From an uncultured Vampirovibrio sp. (lineage in GTDB: Bacteria; Cyanobacteriota; Vampirovibrionia; Gastranaerophilales; Gastranaerophilaceae), in assembly GCA_910578465.1 (NCBI GenBank), contig CAJTPW010000005.1, positions 98,642-162,641 of the forward strand: a stretch of 64,000 bases of DNA, in the 5' to 3' direction. The notes under the pieces were generated by a model. The model searched no databases and was not told the DNA's origin. It saw only the letters and a list, made by a program, of their open reading frames with translations. Of this stretch, positions 43,741 to 53,259 are shown piece after piece. The position numbers and the translations under genes are program-made. Every line of letters starts with the position of its first letter. The stretch's first letter is position 1.

Positions 43741-44725
43741 ACCTTAAATCCTCATTAATTTCTTTGTTATCAATTAAAATTTTTTTATCCGCAGCAGTTG
43801 TGCCGATTTCAACTGCTCCAAAAGAAATCAGTTCATCTTTTGCCGCTTCAAAATCTTCCCTGCTTATGCAGATTAAAAGCCCGAAATCTTCCCCGCCAAA
43901 AAGCACCGTATTAAAATCGGGAACCGTTGTACCATCTTCAAGAACACAGTTTTTTTTCGGGATTTTATCATAGTTTATTCTAAAACCGACATTTGAGCTT
44001 TCGGATATTTTTTTCATTGCATCATAAAGCCCGTCCGATGTATCCATCATTGCATATTCTTTTTTACATTTTGTTGCAACGGTTTTGCTTATTTCGGGAA
44101 AAAGTTTAGGCTCAATGTGGGCCTTTATGAAAGCTTTTCTGACATCCTCCTTGTAAGGGAGGCGCTCTCCATGGATATTTTTTTGGAGCAACCGCTTAGA
44201 AGGTGGTTTGTCTATCCTATCGCTCAATATTTTAAGCCCCACTGCGCTTGAACCGTGTTCTCCGGCTAAAAGCACAATATAGTCATCTTTTGCCCCGCTT
44301 CTTGATGAAATATTTCTGCCTTTTGTGCTCCCGAATATTGTAACCGAAACGGAAATTTTATTCCCGCCCGTTAAATCTCCGCCTATAATTTTTAAATCAT
44401 ATTCTTTGCAGATTTCATCAGCGCCTTTATAAAAACCTTCAATAAAATCTTTATCCAGATTCCCTGAAAGCGAAACGGTTAAATATTCAGGCTTTGCGCC
44501 TGATGCTACAATATCGCTGATATTTACAAGAAGAGCCTTTTTTCCAAGTTCATACGAAGAAATTGTGCCTGCTTCAACACCGTATTTAAAATGGACATCC
44601 TGAACAAGGGTGTCCGTTGACACAGCAAGATTGTATTCTTTTAAATATGCGCAATCATCCCCTAAAAAACTTGAATTTGTAAGGGTTTTAGAGATTATAT
44701 TTAAAAAAGTTTCTTCCCTGTTCAT
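43721..44725 (-). CDS. thiL: Thiamine-monophosphate kinase ThiL
   Basis: A 334-residue PurM/AIR-synthase-like kinase. It has FLGDDCAYLKEYNLAVSTDT at the start (metal-binding Asp residues), IIGGDLTGG in the middle and MDTSDGLYDAMKKI. It converts thiamine monophosphate to the diphosphate cofactor. It follows aroQ by 54 bp and overlaps ispD. thiG in this window makes another part of the same cofactor. Confidence 0.93.
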   Translation of the reverse strand: MNREETFLNIISKTLTNSSFLGDDCAYLKEYNLAVSTDTLVQDVHFKYGVEAGTISSYELGKKALLVNISDIVASGAKPEYLTVSLSGNLDKDFIEGFYKGADEICKEYDLKIIGGDLTGGNKISVSVTIFGSTKGRNISSRSGAKDDYIVLLAGEHGSSAVGLKILSDRIDKPPSKRLLQKNIHGERLPYKEDVRKAFIKAHIEPKLFPEISKTVATKCKKEYAMMDTSDGLYDAMKKISESSNVGFRINYDKIPKKNCVLEDGTTVPDFNTVLFGGEDFGLLICISREDFEAAKDELISFGAVEIGTTAADKKILIDNKEINEDLRFEHFKK

Positions 44726-44779
44726 ACCAAATGCCTGAAAATTAAATACCTGAAGTATCCTAAAAACCGTGCTGTACAG

Positions 44780-45223
44780 CTATTTTTGCTTTTCCAAATG
44801 TTTTACAAGGCAAAAAAGAGCTGCCAGATAGCTGTCTTTTCCAAAGCCTGCAATCTGTCCTATGCAGGCAGAGGCCGTGAATGAGTTTTTTCTGAAATCT
44901 TCCCTGCTTTGAATATTTGAAAGGTGGATTTCAACGGCAGGAAGATTTACAGCCTTGATTGCATCTGCTATTGCAACGGATGTGTGTGTATAGGCGGCAG
45001 GGTTTATTAAAATACCGTCGAATACACCCAATGCGTTTTGAATTTTTTCAACAATTTCTCCCTCAAGGTTTGATTGGAAAAACTTAAGTTCAACTCCACT
45101 AAAAGTTTTTGAATATTCAAAAAGAGCTTTTTCAATTTCTAAAAGAGTTGTTGTTCCATATATTTCAGGCTCTCTTTTGCCCAGCATATTAAGATTCGGG
45201 CCGTTAATTACAAGTATTCTCAT
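44780..45223 (-). CDS. aroQ: 3-dehydroquinate dehydratase, type II
   Basis: A 147-residue AroQ. INGPNLNMLGKREPEIYG is the family start with the catalytic Tyr; FQSNLEGEIVEKIQ, INPAAYTHTSVAI and VEIHLSNIQSREDFR complete the active site. It catalyses the third step of the shikimate pathway. It starts 3 bp after the ribD stop, so the genes are co-transcribed. Confidence 0.97.
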   Translation of the reverse strand: MRILVINGPNLNMLGKREPEIYGTTTLLEIEKALFEYSKTFSGVELKFFQSNLEGEIVEKIQNALGVFDGILINPAAYTHTSVAIADAIKAVNLPAVEIHLSNIQSREDFRKNSFTASACIGQIAGFGKDSYLAALFCLVKHLEKQK

Positions 45224-45226
45224 CTT

Positions 45227-46294
45227 TTAATCCTCATTTTCTTTATCATACAGGAATTTTCCCGTAATTAAAATATCATTTTTTAACTTCTTACATTTTA
45301 AATCGGTAAGTTTTATACAATCTTCAACGCTTTGAACCTCAAATCCTTCAACAAACCCCTTTCCTCCTCCAAAAATTTTGGGGGCAATAAAATGTGCAAT
45401 TTCATCCGCCTCTTTTGCGGCAATTATATTCGAATTTAATCCCGTTCCCGCTTCAATCATAACAGAATATATGTTAAGAGAATAAAGTGTCTTAAAAAGC
45501 GGGCTAAAACCCTCAAAATTAATTTTTTGAATATGACTCGGGTATTTTTTATTTGAATTTGTTACAAGATATATTTTTTCGGTGTTTTCCTTAAAAACAT
45601 TATAATCAAGAGGAATAATCCCGTTTCTGTCCAGAATAATCCTTATAGGGTTTTTACCGTTTTTAATTCTTGCGGTAAGGCTCGGATTATCTGCTAAACA
45701 GGTGCCCGAACCTGTCATTATAGCCTGATATTCGCTCCTTAATTTCATAACCTGTTGTCTTGAATAATCATCCGTTATCCATTTTGATTTTCCGTTTTGA
45801 AGAGCAATCTTTGAATCTGCCGTGGTTGCGGTTTTAATTAAAACATAGGGTTTTTTTTCAACCATATTTTTTATAAAAACCTTGTTTAATTCTTTGGCTT
45901 CATCTTCTAAAATTCCTGTAACAACCTCGATACCTGCATTTTTAAGTTTTTTAATGCCGTTTCCCTTAACAATCGGGTTTACATCTTCCATAGCAATAAC
46001 CACTTTTTTAATGCCCTTTTCTATAATCAAATCGGCACATGGAGGGGTTTTTCCAAAATGTGAGCAGGGCTCGAGGTTTACATAAAGAACGCTGTTTTTT
46101 GGACACTTTCCGCTGAATTTAAGAAGAGCATCTCTTTCCGCGTGGTTTTCGCCATATTTCTTGTGATATCCTTCCGTTAAAACATTGTTGTTTTCATCCG
46201 TCACAACACATCCTACCATCGGGTTTGGCAAAGTATTCCCCTTTTTTGCAAGGGTAAAGCATCGTTTCATAAATTTTTCATAAATTTTTTTCAT
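45227..46294 (-). CDS. ribD: Riboflavin biosynthesis deaminase/reductase RibD
   Basis: A 355-residue bifunctional RibD. The deaminase half has the zinc motifs HAERDALL and EPCSHFGKTPPC. The reductase half has KTATTADSKIALQNGKSKWI and IEAGTGLNSNII. It performs the second and third steps of riboflavin synthesis. ATG 46294 begins the typical N-terminus KIYEKFMKRCFTLAKKG; an ATG at 46345 lacks a ribosome-binding site. ribE, ribA and ribH are absent from the window. Confidence 0.93.
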   Translation of the reverse strand: MKKIYEKFMKRCFTLAKKGNTLPNPMVGCVVTDENNNVLTEGYHKKYGENHAERDALLKFSGKCPKNSVLYVNLEPCSHFGKTPPCADLIIEKGIKKVVIAMEDVNPIVKGNGIKKLKNAGIEVVTGILEDEAKELNKVFIKNMVEKKPYVLIKTATTADSKIALQNGKSKWITDDYSRQQVMKLRSEYQAIMTGSGTCLADNPSLTARIKNGKNPIRIILDRNGIIPLDYNVFKENTEKIYLVTNSNKKYPSHIQKINFEGFSPLFKTLYSLNIYSVMIEAGTGLNSNIIAAKEADEIAHFIAPKIFGGGKGFVEGFEVQSVEDCIKLTDLKCKKLKNDILITGKFLYDKENED

Positions 46295-46356
46295 AATTTT
46301 TTCTTTATGCGGCTTATATTGTGCAGCAGTGACAGGCAAAGTCATTCAAAGAGGCT

Positions 46357-47253
46357 TTACATTGTTTTTAGAGCGTCTAAAAGTTTTATTACGGAAGGAT
46401 AAAGAATAACAATAAACATTGCAGGTAAAAGGAACAATACCATCGGGATGGTCATTTTGGCGGATGAAGTTTGCACAAGCTCTTCCACCCTCTGTTTTTT
46501 TCTGTTCCGCAAAGTATCGCAATAAACTGCAAGCGGCTGTGCAATTCCCGTACCAAGGGTTTCAGACTGGATTAAAAGCGCTACAAAAGATTGTAAATCC
46601 TTACAGCGAATTCTTCTTGTAAGGTTTTTAAGCGCCTCATGTCTTGGCAAGCCTGAAGCAACATCTTGCGAGAGCCTTATATATTCATATCCTATTGTTG
46701 GTGAAAAAGCCTGAAACTCTTTTCCGACGCGCTCAATTGCACTATCAAGCCCGAGCCCTGCTTCCACACAGACAGAAAGCATATCTATCGAATCCGGGAA
46801 ATGCTTTTCAAAATCTTTTTCACGGGCTTTTATTATTTTTTTCAACCTCATTTCGGGGAATTTGTATGCAAAATACAGTGCGATAAATGAGAACGACAGC
46901 ACGGAAAGGTTTCTGAATATTGTAAGCGCAACGGCACAGGCAAGAGAGACAAAAAGCACAAACATAAGCCTTTTGTTTTCAAAATCAAGAATATCATCCT
47001 CCGAAGAAGGCGCCCCGACACGCACAAGCAGCTCTTTTATTTTATTTTTAACCTGAATGTTTTTAATATTTCCCGCGGTTAAAGGTTTTAAGGTTTCAAG
47101 AATGTTATCGAAGAATTTTCTTGAATTTGTTTTATATTTTTTCCCTGCATTTTTAATTCTTATTCTTAAAAAACTTTCCTCTTTTTGAATAAAGATAAAT
47201 GTTATATATGCGGCCCAAACGGCAAATAAAAGAGGTATTACAATATAATTCAT
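46357..47253 (-). CDS. tadC: TadC-like Tad pilus inner-membrane protein
   Basis: A 298-residue T2SSF-family membrane protein. It has a cytoplasmic domain with FPDSIDMLSVCVEAGLGLDS and SAKMTIPMVLFLLPAMFIVI near the C-terminal span. With TadB it forms the pilus platform in the inner membrane. It is last of the six Tad genes and 10 bp after tadB. Confidence 0.9.
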   Translation of the reverse strand: MNYIVIPLLFAVWAAYITFIFIQKEESFLRIRIKNAGKKYKTNSRKFFDNILETLKPLTAGNIKNIQVKNKIKELLVRVGAPSSEDDILDFENKRLMFVLFVSLACAVALTIFRNLSVLSFSFIALYFAYKFPEMRLKKIIKAREKDFEKHFPDSIDMLSVCVEAGLGLDSAIERVGKEFQAFSPTIGYEYIRLSQDVASGLPRHEALKNLTRRIRCKDLQSFVALLIQSETLGTGIAQPLAVYCDTLRNRKKQRVEELVQTSSAKMTIPMVLFLLPAMFIVILYPSVIKLLDALKTM

Positions 47254-47262
47254 AAGCTTTTC

Positions 47263-48222
47263 CTAAATTTCGATTGATAAAATCTTTACAATGCAGTATA
47301 TACCTAAAATCAGCAGACCGACCGCAACTGCTACGGCAATATTTCCTTCGGGCGTATGTAAAAGCGGGTCCATATACCCCGGAGATATAAAGAATAATAC
47401 AAGCGCAATTAAAGGCGGGACAAGGGTTAAGATTATGCCTGAAAATTTGGACTGGGAAGTTTGTGCTTTTAATTGTCCGAGCATTTTAAACCTTTCCCTT
47501 ATTGTAACGGAAAGTCCGTCTAAAACCTTTGCAAGGTTCCCTCCGACTTCTCTTTGAAGAAGAACGGCTGTTGTGAAAAATTTTAAATCCATACTGAACG
47601 GCATAACGCGCGTCAAAGACATGATTGCATCTTTTGTATCAATACCAAAAGATATTTCATCCACGGTATTTTTAAAAACCTGATTAATCGGCGCGGGCAT
47701 TTCTTTTACAATGACATCAAATGCGCTGTATAAAGAATGTCCTGCACGAAGAGAACTTGAAAGCAAATCAAGGGCTTCGGGGAATTGTTGTGTGAAAAGA
47801 TTTGTTCTTTTCATAATTAAAAATTTTACAATTCCAAGAGGGATAAATGCTGATAAAATACTGAACAAAATGAAATATGGCGTTGTAACGGCAGCGATTA
47901 TAAGGCATGGAAGTCCGAAAAGAGCCGATATTAAAATAAAAACATCCACCTGAATGTCAAGCCCAGCATAGTAAAGCTGGTCTTTTAAATATTCTGCGGG
48001 TTTTAAGTTTTTAAGATATTTTCCTAAAAAACCGAATTTAAAGTCGTTTCCGATTGTAATAAAATCAGGCGAAATAATGTTATTTTGCTGTTCGTTGCTT
48101 TTTTTTATGTTCTCAAGACGTTTTTCAATCTCGGGTGATCTTGGAATTCGCACCTGATAAAGGTTTGCAACGAATATGAAGCATAAAACACCAAGTATGA
48201 CGGAAACCACAAAGGATGTCAT
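47263..48222 (-). CDS. tadB: TadB-like Tad pilus inner-membrane protein
   Basis: A 319-residue T2SSF-family protein. It has an N-terminal span, LPCLIIAAV-type central spans, FPEALDLLSSSLRAGHSLYS and a C-terminal span pair. It pairs with TadC as the platform for pilus assembly. Its start overlaps the tadA stop by 4 bp (ATGA-type coupling). Confidence 0.92.
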   Translation of the reverse strand: MTSFVVSVILGVLCFIFVANLYQVRIPRSPEIEKRLENIKKSNEQQNNIISPDFITIGNDFKFGFLGKYLKNLKPAEYLKDQLYYAGLDIQVDVFILISALFGLPCLIIAAVTTPYFILFSILSAFIPLGIVKFLIMKRTNLFTQQFPEALDLLSSSLRAGHSLYSAFDVIVKEMPAPINQVFKNTVDEISFGIDTKDAIMSLTRVMPFSMDLKFFTTAVLLQREVGGNLAKVLDGLSVTIRERFKMLGQLKAQTSQSKFSGIILTLVPPLIALVLFFISPGYMDPLLHTPEGNIAVAVAVGLLILGIYCIVKILSIEI

Positions 48223-49718
48223 CTTTTTAGCCTTCTAAGTAAATCTAAATCGGATGATGACGGTCTTTTGTTTTGCAGGGGTACCTGTCTTTGGAGCCTT
48301 GAATCGGGCATATTAGCCCCCTGTGGATTGTTTGGAATACCCTTTGTAAAGTATGTATGACGATAATTTTTGTCGAAATACTGGAAGTTAATTTCTCCGC
48401 CCATTGCCTTTATTTTTTCAACAAATTTAGGGCGAACACCCGTTGAAACATGCATTCCCATAACGGTTTTATTGCCTGTTCCGGTTTGTTCCCAAACAAA
48501 AATATCCTGCATTGTAATAACGTTTTCTTCCATCCCCACAATTTCGGACACTTTTGTCACTTTTCTGGAACCGTCCTGTAAACGCGAAGCCTGAATAATA
48601 ATATTTATGGCAGATGCAATCTGGTTTTTAATATTTCTCTCAGGAAGGTCAATTCCCGAATACATTACCATTGTTTCAAGACGTGAAAGCGCATCGCGAG
48701 GTGAATTAGCATGAAGTGTGGTTAAAGAGCCGTCATGGCCCGTGTTCATTGCTTGAAGCATATCCAAAGTTTCGGCGCCGCGGCATTCTCCGATTATTAT
48801 CCTATCGGGACGCATACGAAGAGAGTTTATAACCAAATCTCTTGCGGTTATTTCGCCTTCGCCTTCAATGTTTGGAGGTCTTGTTTCCAGACGAACAATA
48901 TGGTCTTTTTGAAGACTCAATTCGGCAGAATCTTCAATTGTAATTATACGTTCTCCCGAAGGAATTTTAGCTGATAAACTGTTTAAAAGCGTTGTTTTAC
49001 CTGCACCTGTTCCGCCTGAGATTACAATGTTACAACGTGCGGCAACGGCAGCTTCCAAAACTTCCGCCATTTCTTTGCTTATTGAGCCCCAGCGAAGCAA
49101 GCTTTCCATAGTTCCCGCATCAGCCTTAAACCGTCTTATTGAAAGAGAAGGTCCGTCTATTGCAAGCGGGGGGATAATCGCGTTTACACGAGAGCCGTCC
49201 GGAAGTCTTGCATCCACCATCGGAGATTTTTCGTCTATTCTTCTTCCGATTTTTGAGACAATTCTCTCAATTATATTTTTCAGGTGGTTATTATCTTTAA
49301 AAACGATGGATGTTTTATAAAGTTTACCGTTTTTTTCAACATAAACATTTTTTGCACCGTTTACAAGAATATCGCTTATTGCAGAGTCCTCAAGAAGAGG
49401 ATCCAAAGGTCCGAAACCTTTTGCTTCCTGAATGATTTCTCTTATAATTTTATCTCTTTCCGTTTTGTTTAAAGGAACGGAGTGGAAATTTGTATTTAAC
49501 TGGCCTTCAATAAACTGGCGGATAAGCTCTTTTTGCTCGTCATCATTATATGACGACCAGCTTGGAGTTGAATTAACTTTTTCGATTAAAAGCGCATGAA
49601 GTTTTTCTTTAAGTGCTGCAAACTCTTCGCTCAAAGGTGAATCTATAAAACCGGCGTCAGTTTTTTTTGACGCTTGTATATTTCCCGGTGCTGAATTTAA
49701 TCTGTCTTTTAGAGACAA
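48219..49718 (-). CDS. tadA: TadA/CpaF secretion ATPase
   Basis: A 499-residue VirB11/CpaF-type ATPase. Walker A is SGGTGAGKTTLLNSL (about residue 237), with TIEDSAELSL, LRMRPDRIIIGECRGAE and MNTGHDGSLTTLHANS. It powers Tad pilus assembly, and probably retraction, as a hexamer. A Pro/Gln-rich tail of about 50 residues follows the core. It starts directly at the cpaE stop. Confidence 0.95.
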   Translation of the reverse strand: MSLKDRLNSAPGNIQASKKTDAGFIDSPLSEEFAALKEKLHALLIEKVNSTPSWSSYNDDEQKELIRQFIEGQLNTNFHSVPLNKTERDKIIREIIQEAKGFGPLDPLLEDSAISDILVNGAKNVYVEKNGKLYKTSIVFKDNNHLKNIIERIVSKIGRRIDEKSPMVDARLPDGSRVNAIIPPLAIDGPSLSIRRFKADAGTMESLLRWGSISKEMAEVLEAAVAARCNIVISGGTGAGKTTLLNSLSAKIPSGERIITIEDSAELSLQKDHIVRLETRPPNIEGEGEITARDLVINSLRMRPDRIIIGECRGAETLDMLQAMNTGHDGSLTTLHANSPRDALSRLETMVMYSGIDLPERNIKNQIASAINIIIQASRLQDGSRKVTKVSEIVGMEENVITMQDIFVWEQTGTGNKTVMGMHVSTGVRPKFVEKIKAMGGEINFQYFDKNYRHTYFTKGIPNNPQGANMPDSRLQRQVPLQNKRPSSSDLDLLRRLKR

Positions 49719-50933
49719 CTAGTTTTCCTCCTTTTTCTTAAAAATGTCTAAAAGGTTGAAAGCCTTTTCTCTTGTTTGGGGCTTTACGGTATTTGAGTAT
49801 GTAAAGTTATCCGAAAGCAGTGCAGCAAGCTCTCTGAAGCTTTTTGCAATATTTGAATGCGGATTGATTTCACAAACAGGCAGCCCCTTGTTTATTGAAT
49901 TTATGATTGTGAAATAATTGTTTGGAATTTTAAAGTATACAGGGTGCCCGAGTACTTCTTCAACATCTTCCGCTTTTATTTCATCATTTTCCATATAACG
50001 ATTAACAATTATTTTGATTTTATCTTTTGCATACCCGAGACGCTTGAATAAATCGAAACATCTTTGACAATTTCTGACAGAGGGCAGATTTATAGGTGTA
50101 ATTAAAAGCACAAGATCCGAATTATCAAGCGCAGTGATGGTTTTACCGTCAAAACTTGCCGTTGTGTCAATTATTATGTATGAAAAAACGTTTCTTAAGA
50201 TGTTAATCAGAGTTGTAATGTTTTCAGATGTTATAACTTCTGCCTGTTCTAAATCGGGCGGGTCTGCAAGCACATAAAGGCTTGAATTATTGTATTTTTC
50301 AAGGGTAGAAAGCAAAAACCCTTCATCAATTCTTTCAAGGTTGTTTATAACATAAGATGTGTCAAAAGAGGGGTTTAAATCAAGAAAAGTTGTAACATCG
50401 CCCATCTGCATATTCAAATCCACAAGGGCAACGCGCTCTTTTGTCATATTTGCAAGCTCAACCGCTAAATTTGTTGCGATTGCTGTTTTTCCGATACCGC
50501 CCTTGTTTGAAAACGCGGTTATAACTTTACATTTTGTGGTGTCATTAATATTCCCGAGAATCAAATCTTTTAATTTTTCAACGGCAACAATAAAATCAGC
50601 TTCAATTAAAGGCTTAATTAAAAATTCTCTTGCCCCTGCACGAAGCGCCTTGATTACAATTTCAGGGCTCATATCGTATGAGAGCACGATTATTTTTGAA
50701 TTTTTTAGCGTATTTGAAATTTTAACGATAATATCAAGTGCCATCTGGGTTTTTTGGGAAATATCCACAATGATTAAATTCGGCCTGCTTTCCGTTATAA
50801 AATTCATTGCGGTTAAAACATCATTAAATTCCTGAGTTACGTTTATATCTTCAATTTGGGCAAGATAGTTCAAAATAAGCTCTCTTGAGTTATTTTCAGG
50901 ATCTATTACAACGGTATCTATCTTTATTCCCAT
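49719..50933 (-). CDS. cpaE: TadZ/CpaE-like pilus localisation ATPase
   Basis: A 404-residue protein. The N-terminal receiver-like domain (residues 1-125, with LIIVDISQKTQMALD and GAREFLIKPL) precedes a MinD/ParA-type ATPase with the deviant Walker A SNKGGIGKTAIATN. TadZ proteins place the pilus machine at a defined cell site. The last 40 residues are basic and linker-like. Confidence 0.92.
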   Translation of the reverse strand: MGIKIDTVVIDPENNSRELILNYLAQIEDINVTQEFNDVLTAMNFITESRPNLIIVDISQKTQMALDIIVKISNTLKNSKIIVLSYDMSPEIVIKALRAGAREFLIKPLIEADFIVAVEKLKDLILGNINDTTKCKVITAFSNKGGIGKTAIATNLAVELANMTKERVALVDLNMQMGDVTTFLDLNPSFDTSYVINNLERIDEGFLLSTLEKYNNSSLYVLADPPDLEQAEVITSENITTLINILRNVFSYIIIDTTASFDGKTITALDNSDLVLLITPINLPSVRNCQRCFDLFKRLGYAKDKIKIIVNRYMENDEIKAEDVEEVLGHPVYFKIPNNYFTIINSINKGLPVCEINPHSNIAKSFRELAALLSDNFTYSNTVKPQTREKAFNLLDIFKKKEEN

Positions 50934-50955
50934 ATCGGTTTTTACCTATTAAATC

Positions 50956-52275
50956 TTAAATGTTATCTATGCGGGTCATATTATCCACAATTTTTGGCGT
51001 GATAAATATTACAAGCTCTGAATCATTTGTAACATTTTCAGAGTTTCTAAACAATACACCTAATACTGGAATATTTCCCAGCCCAGGTATCTGGCTTTTG
51101 TTTTTTGTGGATGTATTTGTCAAAAGTCCTGCTATTACAAGGGTTTCGCCATCCATAAGTTCAACCGTCGTATCAACTTTTCTTGTCTTAAACCCGGGAA
51201 CCGATGTCTGGTCTCCTGTTACAATTCCTGCGGAGCGATCGATTTCAGAAACCTCGGGACTTAATTTCAAACGTATTCTTCCTGTTTTTTCCATAATTGT
51301 AGGCTTAAACTTTAAAATAACGCCTGTTTCTTTAAAATCGTATGAAATATTTCCGTAGTTTCCTATTTCTGACGGGATTGGAACCTCATTACCCACGTTA
51401 AAACTTGCTTCTTCATTGTTTACGGCAAGAAGTTTAGGTTCTGCAAGGATTTTAATATCTCCTTTATTTTCTGCGGCATTCACCGCCATAGAAATTTTGC
51501 TTGATTGATTATAAAGATAATAATTTAAGCCTCCGCTTGAAAATATCTGATTCAAATTTGACATCGGGTTTTTGCTTAAAAGCCCTGAAAGGTAATCACC
51601 AAGGCTGCCTGCATCCTTTCCGTATCCGAATTCAACCCCTAAATTTCTTGTGAAATTTTTGGAAACTTCCGTTACGCGAACCTCTAAAAGCACCTGTTTT
51701 GTAGGGCTTTCCGTGATATCGGTCAAATTTACATCATAAGCTTTTGCAAGGCTTTGAATTTGTTCTTTTATGCTTGAAGATGTTATATAGCCGCTCATAA
51801 CGGCTCCGTTATTGTTAAAAATTATTGTTATATCTTCATTCGGGGCGATATAATTTACCGCTTCCAAAAAACTGTCCGCATCCTGCTGGATTGTTAGATT
51901 GTAAAAAACAGGATTGTTTGAAGAATTTCCCCAAAAAATAAGGCTTGTATTTCCCGCTTTTTTACCGTTAATAATCAATTGTTTCGGAGAAACCACAACA
52001 ACATCCGCGAGATTAGGGTCTGCAATTGAAACTCTTTTTATCCCCGAATCAAAGTTTAAAATCTGAGATTTTCCAACCATCCCGTAGAGTTTTTTGTTGT
52101 TGTCTTTAATAACGTTTTTAAGCGTCATTGAAGGGTTTGAAGCTGAGTTTACAACGGGAATATCTCCTATAATCCTGTTCGGGTTTACGTCACGAAACTC
52201 GGAACAAAGCCCTGCAGCTAAAAGCCCCTGTGAAATTAAAAATATTGAAAATATGAGATTTAATTTATTTTTCAT
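50956..52275 (-). CDS. rcpA: RcpA/CpaC-like outer-membrane secretin
   Basis: A 439-residue exported secretin. The signal peptide (NLIFSIFLISQGLLAAGLCS) precedes a BON-like/pilus N-domain (KSQILNFDSGIKRVSIADP) and the secretin core ending with VDTTVELMDGETLVIAGLL and VLGVLFRNSE. It forms the outer-membrane pore of the Tad pilus, further evidence for a diderm envelope. No Shine-Dalgarno is visible between the cpaB stop and this ATG. Confidence 0.93.
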   Translation of the reverse strand: MKNKLNLIFSIFLISQGLLAAGLCSEFRDVNPNRIIGDIPVVNSASNPSMTLKNVIKDNNKKLYGMVGKSQILNFDSGIKRVSIADPNLADVVVVSPKQLIINGKKAGNTSLIFWGNSSNNPVFYNLTIQQDADSFLEAVNYIAPNEDITIIFNNNGAVMSGYITSSSIKEQIQSLAKAYDVNLTDITESPTKQVLLEVRVTEVSKNFTRNLGVEFGYGKDAGSLGDYLSGLLSKNPMSNLNQIFSSGGLNYYLYNQSSKISMAVNAAENKGDIKILAEPKLLAVNNEEASFNVGNEVPIPSEIGNYGNISYDFKETGVILKFKPTIMEKTGRIRLKLSPEVSEIDRSAGIVTGDQTSVPGFKTRKVDTTVELMDGETLVIAGLLTNTSTKNKSQIPGLGNIPVLGVLFRNSENVTNDSELVIFITPKIVDNMTRIDNI

Positions 52276-52279
52276 TTTA

Positions 52280-53128
52280 TTAAAAATCCAGTGTTTGTTT
52301 TACATTTCCCCGAATGACTTCAACGCTCTGCCCCCTTGTCATTTTTCTGTTTGATACGGGAACATAATTTTCTTCAACAGGCTCGCTAACGGACGTTTCA
52401 AGGTTTTCATTCAAATCTTCGCTTGAAATTGTGTAAGAAGAATATTTAAAAGGATCGTATGCAAAAGAATATTCGGATTTATCCGATTTATTCCTTTGAA
52501 CAGGTATGAGCTTATCTGTTGTCATACCGTATATAAAAGGACTCACATCTTCCTCTTTTATTTCAAACATTACAAGCTTGTTGGATTTGCTGCCTGAATC
52601 CAAAACCTTTATAACTCTAATATTGGTTGCCTGAATGGTGTTATTTGCGGTGTAAATATCAAGGTAAACCCCGTCTTCAATAAAAGGGGCCATTCTGTTT
52701 GCGGCAACGGTTGCGGTTACTGCCCTAAATCCAGGTTCGGGCTCATCCTTGTTGTTTTTCGGGGAAATTACGGCGCTTGATGTTATAGGTCTTCCTGCCT
52801 TAATTTCTTTTGAAGTTGTAACCCCTATAATATTTTGTATGCTCGTAAAAGCACCGTTTGCCTTCATTCCGAGGTCTTTCATCTCCACATCGTCAACCGT
52901 TATGGTATGGTCTTTTTCAATGTCTTTTTTTGCAACAACATATATCGTTGTATTTTCATCAGCTTGAGATGTTTCCACCCCGATACCTTTTTTAAGCTTT
53001 TGAATTTCTTCTTTTTGCGCCACAAGCTCTTCGTGCTGGCGTATTACAAACTGGTATGTAATGGCAAAAATTGCAAGCCCCACTAATATAGAAATGATTA
53101 ACTGGTTTTTGTTCTTCTTAATGCTCAT
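52280..53128 (-). CDS. cpaB: CpaB/RcpC-like pilus assembly protein
   Basis: A 282-residue bitopic protein. An N-terminal span (LIISILVGLAIFAITYQFVI) leads to a coiled coil and a SAF domain (VVAKKDIEKDHTITVDDVEM; IKAGRPITSSAVISP), typical of CpaB/RcpC. It is the first gene of the Tad operon. ATG 53128 is chosen over 53152 because it starts at the basic residues before the span, and TATATT lies 7 nt upstream. Confidence 0.9.
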   Translation of the reverse strand: MSIKKNKNQLIISILVGLAIFAITYQFVIRQHEELVAQKEEIQKLKKGIGVETSQADENTTIYVVAKKDIEKDHTITVDDVEMKDLGMKANGAFTSIQNIIGVTTSKEIKAGRPITSSAVISPKNNKDEPEPGFRAVTATVAANRMAPFIEDGVYLDIYTANNTIQATNIRVIKVLDSGSKSNKLVMFEIKEEDVSPFIYGMTTDKLIPVQRNKSDKSEYSFAYDPFKYSSYTISSEDLNENLETSVSEPVEENYVPVSNRKMTRGQSVEVIRGNVKQTLDF

Positions 53129-53135
53129 AAAACTT

Positions 53136-53141
53136 AATATA
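53136..53141 (-). promoter_or_regulatory. -10 box 7 nt before cpaB
   Basis: TATATT (53141-53136) on the minus strand, then AAGTTTT and ATG 53128. It would be the promoter of the whole Tad operon, leaderless at its first gene. Confidence 0.45.
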
Positions 53142-53259
53142 TTTCCACACAAATATTCTACTATATTTTATTTTGCAAGGGAAATGATTAAGTAATTTGA
53201 AGAAAAACTTAATATTTTCTAAGAGGTTTTAAACTTTTTAAATCTTTATTTTAAAGCCT

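Noticed and set aside
50978..50990. TTATCCACA, a perfect DnaA box, near the secretin stop
   Set aside because: A single box within or next to a coding region with no cluster or AT-rich unwinding element; not evidence for an origin.
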